Source: Actinoplanes palleronii (GTDB lineage Bacteria; Actinomycetota; Actinomycetes; Mycobacteriales; Micromonosporaceae). Taken from it: DNA of 64,000 nt. Position numbers and translations under genes: made by a program. The stretch's first letter is position 1. Each line of letters starts with the position of its first letter. Location: assembly GCF_016862315.1 (NCBI RefSeq), contig NZ_BOMS01000057.1, forward strand, positions 1 through 64,000, read 5' to 3'. This document shows positions 40,999-49,421 of this stretch, piece by piece. The notes under the pieces are model-generated. The model saw only the letters and a list, made by a program, of their open reading frames with translations. It was not told where the DNA came from and ran no database searches.

Positions 40999-41315
40999 GC
41001 GGGTTCGAGGTCACCGGCGAGCAGCTGCAGGAGCACGCCGCGCAGGTCGGGCAGATCGCCCAGTCCGTCGACATGTGCCGGGCCGCGGGCGAGGCGGTCG
41101 GGTTCGGTGGCACCGAGGCGTATGGGCTGTTCTTGCAGGCCTTGCTGCCGCCAGTGCTGGAGCTGGCCCTCGGTGACACGGTCGAGCTGCTGGGGAAGGC
41201 CAACGACTTGGCGCAGGCGATTTCGGCCGGGGTGCAGAGCAACAACGAGTGCTACCTGCACAACGAGAACGAGATCGCGGATCTGTTGAGCTCCATCGCC
41301 AAAGAGGGGTGGTGA
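40995..41315 (+). CDS. EspC-like small type VII secretion-associated protein
   Basis: This 106-residue, all-helical protein (FEVTGEQLQEHAAQVGQIAQ at the N-terminus, GIQSNNE-like SAGVQSNNECY near the C-terminus) resembles the ESX EspC/DUF2580 group and is of WXG100 size. Such proteins form helical hairpins, often dimerise with a partner and may be exported by type VII systems. There is no signal peptide. The GTG start overlaps the previous stop, and its own TGA overlaps the next GTG. No EccC-type ATPase is present in the window, so export would rely on machinery elsewhere. Confidence 0.72.
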   Translation: MSGFEVTGEQLQEHAAQVGQIAQSVDMCRAAGEAVGFGGTEAYGLFLQALLPPVLELALGDTVELLGKANDLAQAISAGVQSNNECYLHNENEIADLLSSIAKEGW

Positions 41316-42319
41316 CCACGGTGGCAGACAACCCGTTGATCGCCGCGCCGCAGAGCGTGTTCGAAGGAACTCAGTGGTTCGCCGGCGCCGGCGGGATCGA
41401 CAGCGGCGTGGGCATATTCAAGGACCTGGTGCTGGATCATGACTTCAGTGCGCTGACCGTCGGAGTCGATTCTCTGGCGTTCGGTCTCGACGTGCTGTCA
41501 GCGGTGCTCAACCCGTTCGGTGAACTGGTCAAGGCCGGCGTCGGCTGGGTGCTCGAACACGTCGCTTTCCTCCGGGAACCGCTGGAACTGCTTACCGGTG
41601 ATCACCGGGCGATCCTGGCGGTCTCGCAGACCTGGGACAAGATCGGAAAGAAGCTGACCGAGACCGCCGGTCAATACGAGCACGCCATGTCCACAGTCGC
41701 CGGCTGGACCGGCGACGCGGCGCAGAGTTACCGTGCGGCCGCCGCGGAGTACATCCAGGGTCTGCGGGCGCTGGCCGGCCATGCTGACAGCACCTCACAG
41801 GGCGTCGCGATCGCCGGCGTCGTGGTCGCCACCGAACGGGCGATCATCTTCGACATCATCTCGTCGTTCGTCAGTCGAGTGATCACCGAGGCGCTGATCG
41901 CCGCCGCGTCCTCGGTGGTCACGCTGGGTGGCTCGGTCGCCGCGTTCCTGACCAGTGTTTCGGTTGATGCGACTCTGCTGGCCACCCGGCTGGCGAAGCG
42001 GCTGGCCAAGCTTCTCACCGTCATCAAGCGTTTCGCGAAGAAGTTCGACGAGCTGAGTGCGGCCAGCAAGAACGTGTCCAAAGCGCTGGAGGGCAAGTCC
42101 CAGTCGATCCACAACTGGGCCGATAGGCTGGAGCGTTCCAATGTGCGCACGAAACGGGATCTGCTCCCGGAAGGCAGCAAGGCGTTGACATACACCCGCT
42201 ACGCCGACGGGGCCACCACCGGCATCGGTGGCACCATCGCTGACAACCGGCCCCTGTTCACCGGCAAGGAAGGCGCGAAAGCCGGCAAGGAAAACCGCAA
42301 GGAACTCGGTGATGGGTAG
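41312..42319 (+). CDS. WXG100-like domain protein with hydrophobic segments, possible type VII substrate
   Basis: This 335-residue protein has a WXG-type motif (VAGWTGDAAQSYRAA, about 128-142) inside a helical hairpin domain (about 95-170), two hydrophobic stretches (about 170-215, IAGVVVATERAIIFDIIS and AASSVVTLGGSVAAFL), then basic amphipathic helices (RLAKRLAKLLTVIKRFAKKF) and a polar C-terminus (about 280-335). The order recalls LXG/PPE-like secreted proteins. I recognise no toxin fold in the C-terminal part. Its GTG overlaps the EspC-like stop, and its end overlaps the next gene by eight bases. Confidence 0.68.
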   Translation: MTTVADNPLIAAPQSVFEGTQWFAGAGGIDSGVGIFKDLVLDHDFSALTVGVDSLAFGLDVLSAVLNPFGELVKAGVGWVLEHVAFLREPLELLTGDHRAILAVSQTWDKIGKKLTETAGQYEHAMSTVAGWTGDAAQSYRAAAAEYIQGLRALAGHADSTSQGVAIAGVVVATERAIIFDIISSFVSRVITEALIAAASSVVTLGGSVAAFLTSVSVDATLLATRLAKRLAKLLTVIKRFAKKFDELSAASKNVSKALEGKSQSIHNWADRLERSNVRTKRDLLPEGSKALTYTRYADGATTGIGGTIADNRPLFTGKEGAKAGKENRKELGDG

Positions 42320-42836
42320 GAAGACCCGGGCGGGAAAGGTCGCCGGGGCTCGCCAGGGTCGCATCAACCGGTGGACGCTGGGGCTCGCCCTGGTATTCGC
42401 GTTCCTCGTCGCGGTGCCCGCAGCCGGCGTGGTGTGGGCCGCGCTCCAGCGTTTCGGCACCATCGACGGGCCCGGGGTGATCGCGTCCGGCACGGCCACG
42501 ATCAGTGGCTGCGACGAGCACGTCCTCGGCACGCCTTACACCTGTGCGGCGTCGGTGGCCTGGCGGCCGGATCCGGCGGGCGGCGAACCCGCCGCCCGGG
42601 TGACCGTCAACGCCGTGCGGTCCCTCACCGGTGAAGTGGAGGTGCAGGAACGGAACTGCGGTCGGCCCAACCGCGTGAGTGACCACACCTGTGCCGTCTA
42701 CGCCGCCGACTACCCACGGCTTCCCGGAGTGCTGTTCGTCCCGCCGATCGTCACCTTCTTCGGCCTGATCTTCGCTTCCCGGCTCGTAGCGGGCCGGATC
42801 GCCCGCCGCATCACCGGGGAGGTCCCGCCCGGCTGA
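42312..42836 (+). CDS. Two-helix membrane protein, last gene of the type VII-like operon
   Basis: This 174-residue protein has a basic N-terminus, one membrane segment (about 20-42), an extracytoplasmic domain of about 90 residues with four cysteines (in SGCDE, YTCAA, RNCGR, HTCAV, which may form two disulfides) and a second membrane segment (about 140-160). I do not recognise the family. Its position suggests a partner, such as immunity or anchoring, for the WXG-like protein just upstream, whose gene it overlaps by eight bases. Confidence 0.7.
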   Translation: MGRKTRAGKVAGARQGRINRWTLGLALVFAFLVAVPAAGVVWAALQRFGTIDGPGVIASGTATISGCDEHVLGTPYTCAASVAWRPDPAGGEPAARVTVNAVRSLTGEVEVQERNCGRPNRVSDHTCAVYAADYPRLPGVLFVPPIVTFFGLIFASRLVAGRIARRITGEVPPG

Positions 42837-42846
42837 CCCGGATCGG

Positions 42847-43392
42847 TCAGGCGTGGCGGGCGCGGAACGCCACCATGTTCATCCGGTTGCCGCAGCGGAC
42901 CGTGCAGAACCGTTTCGAGCCGTTGCGGGACAGGTCCACGAACAGTCCGGTGCAGTCGTCGGCCGCGCAGACCCGCAGCCGGTCCATCTCGTTCATCCGG
43001 ATCACGTCGATCAGTGCGAGCGCGGCCTCCACCCGGATCCGTTCGGCCAGCGGCGCGTCCGGCTCGGTCGCGTGCATGTGCCAGTCCGACCCGTCGTGCC
43101 TCGTCAGGTACGGCAGCGCCCGCGCCTCCCGCAGCATCCGGTTGACCACCGCCACCGCGTCGTCGCGGCCGAGCGTCCACACCTCCCGGATCTGCGCGCG
43201 GGCCAGCGCCACCTCGCGCCGCTCGGCCTCGTCGTGGTCGATGCGTCCCGAGTACGGCGCGTCCGCCAGGAGTTCGCCCAGCTGAGCGACGGTGGCGATC
43301 TCGTCGGTGCCGGAGCGGGAGGCGCCCGCGTCGGTGTTGGCGAGCACCACCGCGAACTCCAGAGCCTCCTCGGTGTCAGGGGCAAAATGCAA
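42847..43392 (-). CDS. CGNR zinc-finger transcriptional regulator (ABATE domain)
   Basis: This 181-residue protein has an N-terminal ABATE-type domain (about 1-120) and a C-terminal CGNR zinc finger: CAADDCTGLF, then KRFCTVRCGNRMN, giving four zinc cysteines and the name-giving CGNR. These act as ligand-sensing regulators in actinobacteria. The start is TTG at 43392, supported by GAGGAG five bases before it. It is divergent from the EamA transporter, which it probably controls; the gap contains a small palindrome at 43433-43443. Confidence 0.88.
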   Translation of the reverse strand: MHFAPDTEEALEFAVVLANTDAGASRSGTDEIATVAQLGELLADAPYSGRIDHDEAERREVALARAQIREVWTLGRDDAVAVVNRMLREARALPYLTRHDGSDWHMHATEPDAPLAERIRVEAALALIDVIRMNEMDRLRVCAADDCTGLFVDLSRNGSKRFCTVRCGNRMNMVAFRARHA

Positions 43393-43432
43393 TTTGACTC
43401 CTCACTGAACCGAGCCTAGCGTCAGGGGTATA

Positions 43433-43443
43433 GCTAAGTTAGC
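43433..43443. promoter_or_regulatory. Small palindrome in the CGNR-EamA gap
   Basis: GCTAAGTTAGC is an 11-base palindrome with a single central G, in the AT-rich middle of a 78-base divergent gap. It is a plausible site for the CGNR regulator. Confidence 0.35.
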
Positions 43444-43470
43444 CCATGACATCCTAGTAGGGGAGGCGCC

Positions 43471-44436
43471 GTGAAGCTCACTCCGCAAACCACCGGGCTC
43501 GCGGTCGCGGTGCTCTCGGCCGCGTCGTTCGGCACGTCCGGCGCGTTCATCAAGCCGCTGCTCGAGGCGGGCTGGTCGCCGGCCGCCGCGGTCACCGCGC
43601 GGACCCTCACGGCGGGCTTGCTGCTGCTGCCGTTCGTGCTGTTCGCGCTGCGCGGCGAGTGGCACGCGCTGTGGCGGGCACGCTGGCGGGTGGTCGGCAT
43701 GGGTGTGGTGGCTGTCGCGTTCACCCAGGTCGCCTACTTCGCGGCGATCAGCCGGGTGCCGGTCTCGACCGCGCTGCTGGTGGAGTACCTGGCACCGCTG
43801 CTGCTGGTGCTCTGGGCCTGGGTGACCACCCGGCGGCTGCCGCGTCCGGCCGTACTCCTGGGGTCGCTCCTGGCGATCGGCGGTCTGATCCTGGTGATCG
43901 GTCCGGGCGCGCTGCAGGCCGTCGACCCGGTCGGGCTGGCCCTGGCATTCGCGGCTGCGGTCGGCTGCGCGGTCTACTTCGTGGTCGCCGCCCGGCCCGC
44001 CGACGGGCTGCCGCCGGTGGCGCTGGCCGGGGCCGGGCTCACGCTCGGCGGCGTGGTGCTCGGGCTCGCCGGGCTGATCGGTGTGGTGCCGATGCGGGCC
44101 ACCTTCGGCGAGGTGGCGCTGTTCGGCACGATGGCGCCGTGGTGGGTGCCGCTCGCGGTGGTCGCGGTCTTCGGCACTGCCATCGCGTACGCAACGGGGA
44201 TCTTCGGGTCGAGCCGTCTGGGCTCGCGCCTGGCGTCGTTCGTCGGGCTGCTCGAGGTGGTGTTCGCCTCGATCCTGGCCTGGCTGGTGGTGGGGGAGGC
44301 GCTGTCGCCGCTGCAGATGGCCGGTGGCGCGCTGATTCTGGCCGGCATCGCCGCGATCCCGGCCGAGCCGGTGCCGGCCGCCGTCGCGGACGAGCCGGTC
44401 GAGACACCGGCCCGTCCGGAACTGATCACCGGCTGA
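43471..44436 (+). CDS. EamA/DMT-family exporter
   Basis: This 321-residue protein has ten membrane segments in two EamA repeats; GTSGAFIKPLLEAGWSP and the VEYLAPLLLVLWAW at the first repeat's end, and LGSRLASFVGLLEVVFASIL in the second, are typical. Family members export amino acids, metabolites or drugs. The GTG start follows AGGGGAGG. It is divergent from a CGNR regulator, which suggests it is induced by the compound it exports. Confidence 0.9.
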   Translation: MKLTPQTTGLAVAVLSAASFGTSGAFIKPLLEAGWSPAAAVTARTLTAGLLLLPFVLFALRGEWHALWRARWRVVGMGVVAVAFTQVAYFAAISRVPVSTALLVEYLAPLLLVLWAWVTTRRLPRPAVLLGSLLAIGGLILVIGPGALQAVDPVGLALAFAAAVGCAVYFVVAARPADGLPPVALAGAGLTLGGVVLGLAGLIGVVPMRATFGEVALFGTMAPWWVPLAVVAVFGTAIAYATGIFGSSRLGSRLASFVGLLEVVFASILAWLVVGEALSPLQMAGGALILAGIAAIPAEPVPAAVADEPVETPARPELITG

Positions 44437-44439
44437 TCG

Positions 44440-44630
44440 TCAGTGCCAGGGGTGGTAGTGAGGATTGCTGGTGCAGTCGCTCATTACCTCGGTCTTGGTG
44501 GTCTTGTCGACCGGGCAGACGCCGATCACGTACTCCCGCCGGATGCCGCCGGGAAAGGCGACCTCGAGCTCCCGGCTGTCGCTGCGGTAGAGGGTGCCGG
44601 AGCGTGGCCGACACGCGACGGATCGTCACC
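44440..44630 (-). pseudogene. Orphan coding remnant, probable 3' end of a lost secreted-protein gene
   Basis: On the minus strand, a frame ending in TGA at 44440-44442 reads RSGTLYRSDSRELEVAFPGG, then IRREYVIGVCPVDKTTKTEV and MSDCTSNPHYHPWH. Its codons are almost all G or C at the third position, a strong coding sign, unlike the other frames here. An in-frame stop lies upstream near 44637 and there is no ATG, GTG or TTG that would give a whole protein. Two cysteines suggest an exported protein. I do not recognise the family. It may be the end of a gene deleted at its 5' side, or a small gene with an odd start. Confidence 0.5.
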
Positions 44631-44680
44631 CGATCGTCGGCGTGTCCCGGGAACGGGCGCCGGCTGATTAGCATGATTCA

Positions 44681-46075
44681 ATGCCGTCGCCGGGAACCGT
44701 CCTCAATGGCCGTTACCAGCTGACTGAGCGGATCGCCGCGGGTGGCATGGGCGAGGTGTGGCGGGCCGACGACCTGCTGCTGCGCCGGGTGGTCGCGGTG
44801 AAGGTGCTGCTGCCGGCCCTGATGGCGGACGCCGGGTTCACCGCCCGGTTCCGGGCCGAGGCGCGGATGCTGGCGGCGCTGCGGCATCCCGGCATCGTGC
44901 AGGTCCACGACTACGGCGAGAGCGCGGAACCCGGCCACGACCGGTTCGACTACGCGGTGATGGAGTTCATCGACGGTACGCCACTGTCCGAGAGCGGCCG
45001 GCTCGATCCCGCCGCGACCATGGCCGTGGTGGTGCAGGTCGCCGACGCGTTGGAGGCCGCGCACCGGGCCGGCATCGTGCACCGCGACGTCAAGCCGAGC
45101 AACCTGCTGGTCCGGCCGGACGGCGCGATCGTCCTGGTCGACTTCGGGGTGGCCCGCTCGGCCGGTGTCACCGCGCTGACCGGTACCGGCGTGGTGCTCG
45201 GCACGGTGCACTACATGGCGCCCGAGCAGGCCGAGGGCCGGCCGGTCTCGGCGGCCACCGACGTGTACGCGCTGGGCGCGGTTGCGTTCACCTGTCTGAC
45301 CGGCCGGCCTCCGTACGTCGGTGACAGCCCGGTGGCGGTCCTGGTCCAGCTGATGCACGGCGCGCCGCCGGTGCTGCCCCCGGACGTGCCGGCCCCGGTG
45401 GCCGCGCTGGTGCTGCGCGCCTTGGCGAAGGACCCGGGGCACCGGTTCGCGAGCGCGGCGGAGATGGCCGAAGCCGCCCGCGCGACCGATACCGATGCCG
45501 AGGAGCCGCCACCCCGCCGCGGACGCCTGATGATCGTGGCGGCCGGCGTGCTGGTGATCGGCGCGGCCATCGGGCTGGGCCGGGGCCTCAGCGACCGCCA
45601 CCCGGACCCGGTCCCGGGCTCGCTGGGTGCCGGCGTGTCGACAAGCTCCGCCACGCCCGCCCCGGACTCCGCCACGCTCGCCCCGGACTCCGCCGCGCCT
45701 GCCCCGGCCTCCGCCACGCCGGTCACCGCCGCCACCGCGGCGAACCCTTACGACCCGGCCACCCTGTGCAAGAACGGCCTCCCGACCTACCGGGTGCTCG
45801 CCTCGAAGCAGCTGACGTCGTTCGGCGGAGTCCTGCAGGGCACGACCTACCTGCTCTACGCGGAGCGGGACCTCTCCTACTGCGTGGTCACGGTCAAGGC
45901 GGGCACGGCCGGCACGACGAGCGCGGTGGGCGTCAACCTGATGCACAACAAGCGGTTCGGCACCTGGGGCGACGGCAAGGACCACGCGAACTACGCGGTC
46001 ACCCGCGGCCAGGGCTGCACCGAGTGGACGGGCTCGGTGGGTGCCACCGAGTACACCAGCGAGGACTGCTCCTGA
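44681..46075 (+). CDS. Membrane Ser/Thr protein kinase (PknB-type) with a small cysteine-bearing ectodomain
   Basis: This 464-residue kinase has all catalytic features: glycine loop RIAAGGMGEVWRA, K41 in VAVKVLL, HRDVKPSN (H134-D136), DFGVARS, and APEQAEG. The kinase domain spans about 9-265, followed by a single membrane segment (about 284-304), an Ala/Pro/Ser linker with an APDSATL-type repeat, and a 105-residue ectodomain with four cysteines (LCKNG, SYCVV, GQGCTE, EDCS) that probably form two disulfides. It lacks PASTA repeats, so it senses something other than peptidoglycan. No ribosome site is visible; TAGCAT seven bases before the ATG suggests a leaderless message. Confidence 0.9.
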   Translation: MPSPGTVLNGRYQLTERIAAGGMGEVWRADDLLLRRVVAVKVLLPALMADAGFTARFRAEARMLAALRHPGIVQVHDYGESAEPGHDRFDYAVMEFIDGTPLSESGRLDPAATMAVVVQVADALEAAHRAGIVHRDVKPSNLLVRPDGAIVLVDFGVARSAGVTALTGTGVVLGTVHYMAPEQAEGRPVSAATDVYALGAVAFTCLTGRPPYVGDSPVAVLVQLMHGAPPVLPPDVPAPVAALVLRALAKDPGHRFASAAEMAEAARATDTDAEEPPPRRGRLMIVAAGVLVIGAAIGLGRGLSDRHPDPVPGSLGAGVSTSSATPAPDSATLAPDSAAPAPASATPVTAATAANPYDPATLCKNGLPTYRVLASKQLTSFGGVLQGTTYLLYAERDLSYCVVTVKAGTAGTTSAVGVNLMHNKRFGTWGDGKDHANYAVTRGQGCTEWTGSVGATEYTSEDCS

Positions 46076-47620
46076 TCAGCTCTCCGGGACGGCCGGCATG
46101 GTGAACCAGATCGAGGAGCCCTGCGCCACGTCGAGATCGAGCCAGATCCGCCCGCCGTGGTACTCGACGATCTTCTTGACGATCGCCAGGCCGATGCCGG
46201 TGCCCTCGTACGCGTCACGCGGGTGCAGCCGCTGGAAGATTACGAACACCTTGTCGGCGAACTCCCGCTCGATGCCGATCCCGTTGTCCCGTACGTTGAT
46301 CTTCCAGAAGTCGCCGTCGCGTTCCGCGCTCACCGTGATCACCGGGGGCACGTCCGGGCGGCGGAACTTCAGCGAGTTGCCGATCAGGTTGGCGAACAGC
46401 GTGGTGAGCAGCGGCTCCTCGCCCTCGACCACCGGCAGGTCGGCCAGGGTGACCGTGCCGTCCGCCTCCGCGGTGCGGGCCTCCAACTGCGAGGTCACCT
46501 CGGGCAGCACCTTTGCGAGGTCGACCTGCTTGAACCCGGCGGTGATCCGGCCGATCCGGGAGAACGCCAGCAGGTCGTTGATCAGGCGCTGCATCCGCTG
46601 GGCGCCGTCGACCGCGAACCCGATGTACTGGTCGGCGCGCTCGTCCATCTGCCCGGCGTAGCGGCGCTGCAGCAGCTGGCAGAAGCTGGCCACCTTGCGC
46701 AGCGGCTCCTGCAGGTCGTGTGAGGCGACGTAGGCGAACTGCTCCAGGTCCCGGTTGGACCGGGTCAGCTCCTCGGCCTTCGCCTGGAGTTCCTCGTTGA
46801 TCGCCACCACCTCGGCCCGGGCCTCGCGGACCTCGGTCAGCTCGGCAGCGATCTGCCGGCGCATACCGTCCACGTCGGTCGCCAGGCGGCGCAGCTCGGG
46901 GGAGCCGGTGCTGGTGATCGGCCGCTGGTAGTCGCCGCCGGCGACCTGACGGACCTGCGCGGCCAGTTCGGTGACCGGCCGGTTGACCAGCCGGTCGAGC
47001 AGCACCAGCAGCGCCGTGCCGACCAGCAGGATGATGACCGCCGCGGTGATCACCAGGGTGACCAGCACCGAGGAGGACTGCTGTGCCGCGTCGACGGCCT
47101 TGTTGCGCAGTGTGAGAATGCTGCCCTGCAGCTGGTTGACCGCGGTCCGCAGCGCGTCGAACTGGGCGGTACCGGCGGTGGTGCCGGCCGGATCGCCGGC
47201 CTTGGTGGCGGCGATGGCCGGCTCGGCCACGTTCTGCCGCCAGTCGGCGGCCCGCTGCCGGACCAGCGCCAGGTCGGCCCGGATCGCCGCGGTGCCGGCG
47301 GCGTCGTTCAGCGTCTCGATCTGGGCGAGCAGGTCGCGCTCGGTGGTCAGACCCTTCTGGTACGGCTGCAGGTTCTGGTCCGACCGGCTGAGCGCGTAAC
47401 CGCGTATCCCGGTCTCCTGGTCCAGATAGGCCGAGTACAGCTCCTGCCCGGCGATCCGCATCGGCCCGGTCTTGTTCAGGATCACGTCGAGGTTGTCGTT
47501 GCTGTCGACCGCGGTCACCGCGGCCGTCGTGCCGATCCCGCCGAGCAGGATCCCGGCGATCACGAACAGCACCGCGACCCGGCGCCGCAGCGTCCAGGAG
47601 CTCAGGGATACGCGGCTCAA
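46076..47620 (-). CDS. CHASE3-HAMP histidine kinase
   Basis: This 514-residue kinase has a membrane segment (about 13-35), a CHASE3 extracellular sensor (about 40-180; AYLDQETGIRGYALS is characteristic), a second membrane segment (about 185-208), HAMP, a coiled coil, a HisKA domain with the acceptor His in YVASHDLQEPLRKVASF, and an ATPase domain with NLIGNSLKFRR, DNGIGIE and GTGIGLAIVKKIVEYHGG. This phytochrome-like core is common in actinobacteria. The start is TTG at 47620, five bases after GAGGAG. No regulator gene is next to it. It is convergent with the Ser/Thr kinase gene, with no space between them. Confidence 0.9.
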   Translation of the reverse strand: MSRVSLSSWTLRRRVAVLFVIAGILLGGIGTTAAVTAVDSNDNLDVILNKTGPMRIAGQELYSAYLDQETGIRGYALSRSDQNLQPYQKGLTTERDLLAQIETLNDAAGTAAIRADLALVRQRAADWRQNVAEPAIAATKAGDPAGTTAGTAQFDALRTAVNQLQGSILTLRNKAVDAAQQSSSVLVTLVITAAVIILLVGTALLVLLDRLVNRPVTELAAQVRQVAGGDYQRPITSTGSPELRRLATDVDGMRRQIAAELTEVREARAEVVAINEELQAKAEELTRSNRDLEQFAYVASHDLQEPLRKVASFCQLLQRRYAGQMDERADQYIGFAVDGAQRMQRLINDLLAFSRIGRITAGFKQVDLAKVLPEVTSQLEARTAEADGTVTLADLPVVEGEEPLLTTLFANLIGNSLKFRRPDVPPVITVSAERDGDFWKINVRDNGIGIEREFADKVFVIFQRLHPRDAYEGTGIGLAIVKKIVEYHGGRIWLDLDVAQGSSIWFTMPAVPES

Positions 47621-47733
47621 CGGAACTCCTCAGACAGCGGCGGTGGGGGCACCGCAGTATGCCGCACCGACCGGCCGGATCGCCGCTGGACCGTGGGGTG
47701 TCACAGACCAGGCTGCTGTTTCGTCCTTGCGGC

Positions 47734-48156
47734 ATGACATCGCGAACGTGGCTGCGAGCCGGGATCATCCTTTTGATCGCGCTCGACGGGCTGGTCGGCA
47801 TCTGGCAGTACTTCTTCCCGCGCTCCTTCTTCGAGGACTTCCCGACGGTGCGGCTCGACCCGCCGTACAACGAGCACCTGGTGTCCGACGTCGGCGGCCT
47901 CAACATCGCCCTGGTCGGTGTCCTGATCATCGCGGCGGTGTACCTCGAGCAGCGGCTGGTGACCGCGGCACTGACCGGTTTCGCCCTCTACTCGCTGACG
48001 CACTTCGCCTTCCATGTCCGGCACTTCGAGCACTTCTCGCTGCGTGACGCCGTGGGCGTCGGCACCGGCCTCGGCTTCGAGCTGGTCCTGACCGTCGTCC
48101 TGCTGGTCCTCAACCTGCGGAGGGGCCGGCGGGTGGCCCCGGTGGCCGCCCGGTGA
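47734..48156 (+). CDS. Small four-helix membrane protein (DUF4345/DoxX-like)
   Basis: This 140-residue protein has four hydrophobic segments (about 8-26, 48-66, 74-92, 106-126) and a motif FPRSFFEDFP after the first. The layout fits small DoxX/DUF4345-like membrane proteins; a function cannot be given. ATG at 47734 was chosen because the hydrophobic segment follows at once and the upstream part looks non-coding. It stands alone, divergent from the CHASE3 kinase. Confidence 0.72.
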   Translation: MTSRTWLRAGIILLIALDGLVGIWQYFFPRSFFEDFPTVRLDPPYNEHLVSDVGGLNIALVGVLIIAAVYLEQRLVTAALTGFALYSLTHFAFHVRHFEHFSLRDAVGVGTGLGFELVLTVVLLVLNLRRGRRVAPVAAR

Positions 48157-48262
48157 CCCGGGCTCCGGCGAGCCCGGTCGGCTGACGGGGCTCGCCGGGG
48201 AGGGTGGTCGTGACGTTCCGGGCGTTGTGGATCGGTGCGAGCCGACCTCAACCACGGCACAT

Positions 48263-48282
48263 TTCAGGACGTTTGGCCCTGT
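48263..48282 (+). promoter_or_regulatory. Candidate dormancy (DosR/OsdR-like) box before the first acg-type gene
   Basis: TTCAGGACGTTTGGCCCTGT matches 13 of 20 positions of the mycobacterial DosR consensus TTSGGGACTWWAGTCCCSAA, with the core AGGAC-n4-GGCCC. It lies about 100 bases before the ATG of an Acg-family gene, a family controlled by DosR in mycobacteria. It is a candidate, as such motifs arise by chance in G+C-rich DNA. Confidence 0.4.
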
Positions 48283-48382
48283 TCGAGCCGTCGGCGGTGA
48301 CGGAGTGTTAATCCGGCAGTACTTTCCGCATTGTTTGTGAGCCTTTCGGCGGCCCGCAGCGTTTCGCCAGCAAAGAGGAGCC

Positions 48383-49369
48383 ATGTCTCAGCTACGCACG
48401 GACGTCACCGACCAGCTCATGCGGGCGGCCACCTTCGCCTGCCAGGCGCCGTCGCTGCACAACAGCCAGCCCTGGCGCTGGCAGATCGACTCCGACAACC
48501 TCGACCTGCGGCTCGAAACCGGCCGGGTGCTCGGCACCACCGACCCGGATGCCCGCCTTGCCGTCCTGAGCTGCGGCGCGGCCCTGCACCATGCGCGGAT
48601 CGACCTCGCCGCGGCCGGGTGGCGAACCGGCGTCCGCCGCATGCCGGATTCGATGGACGCCGACGCGCTCGCCAGTCTGCGGATCAAAGGTCGTTCGCCG
48701 ATCGACCCGTCCGACACCAGGCTCTGCCAGGCCGTGGCACACCGTCGCACCGACCGGCGCAGCACACCGGGCGCACCCCTTGACCACGACAAGCTCCGGA
48801 CCATTCAAGCCGCCGTACGTCGCGAGGGTGCCGACCTCAGGTTGCTGCGTCCGGGCCAGGTCTTCGCGCTGGCGCAAGCCTCCGACCGGGCGCGCGGCGT
48901 CGAGGCCGACGATCCCGAGTGGCAGGTCGAACTCGCTGGCTGGATCGGTGATGCCCCGACGCCCGGCACGGGGGTGCCCCGGGCGGCCCTTCCGGCCGGT
49001 TCGCTGGTCGACCGTGCGCCGGGCCGGGCGTTCCGGCAGTCCGGATCCACTCTCATCGAGGAGTCACACCACCATGCCGCGGTCTTTGCGATCCTCCACG
49101 GTGCCGGCGACGAGCGTCTGAACTGGTTGATCGCCGGCGAGGCGCTGTCCGCCGGCTGGCTGACCGCCACCGGATTGGGGGTCTCGGTCCTGCCGCTGAG
49201 CATCTTTGTCGAGGTGGCCGGCAGTCGCGACATGGTCCGGCGGTTGCTGGGCGGGTACGAACTGCCGTATCTGGTGCTCCGGTTCGCCGCTGCTGAACCC
49301 GGCGGAGACGACGAGCCGCGCACGCCGCGGCTGGCACCGGAGAGGACCATTCGCGGTCAAGCGCGGTAG
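48383..49369 (+). CDS. Acg-family nitroreductase-like FMN protein
   Basis: This 328-residue protein has the two-lobed nitroreductase fold of the Acg family (Rv2032/Rv3131 of Mycobacterium tuberculosis), with ACQAPSLHNSQPWRW near residue 18, HRRTDRRSTPG about 120 and SAGWLTATGLGVSVLPL near 255. Acg itself binds FMN but has lost normal nitroreductase activity and is thought to store flavin under hypoxia. The GAGGAG site lies five bases before the ATG. A second family member is at 57849, in an operon with a universal stress protein. Confidence 0.87.
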   Translation: MSQLRTDVTDQLMRAATFACQAPSLHNSQPWRWQIDSDNLDLRLETGRVLGTTDPDARLAVLSCGAALHHARIDLAAAGWRTGVRRMPDSMDADALASLRIKGRSPIDPSDTRLCQAVAHRRTDRRSTPGAPLDHDKLRTIQAAVRREGADLRLLRPGQVFALAQASDRARGVEADDPEWQVELAGWIGDAPTPGTGVPRAALPAGSLVDRAPGRAFRQSGSTLIEESHHHAAVFAILHGAGDERLNWLIAGEALSAGWLTATGLGVSVLPLSIFVEVAGSRDMVRRLLGGYELPYLVLRFAAAEPGGDDEPRTPRLAPERTIRGQAR

Positions 49370-49421
49370 GGCTGCTACGAGCCGGCGCTGCGGACGCCCG
49401 CGATGAGGCCGGCGGTGCTGC

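Noticed and set aside
40644..41315. A 223-residue protein covering the YbaB-like and EspC-like genes
   Set aside because: Its first half is a shadow frame of the YbaB-like gene; the real start of the second gene is the GTG at 40995 that overlaps the previous stop.
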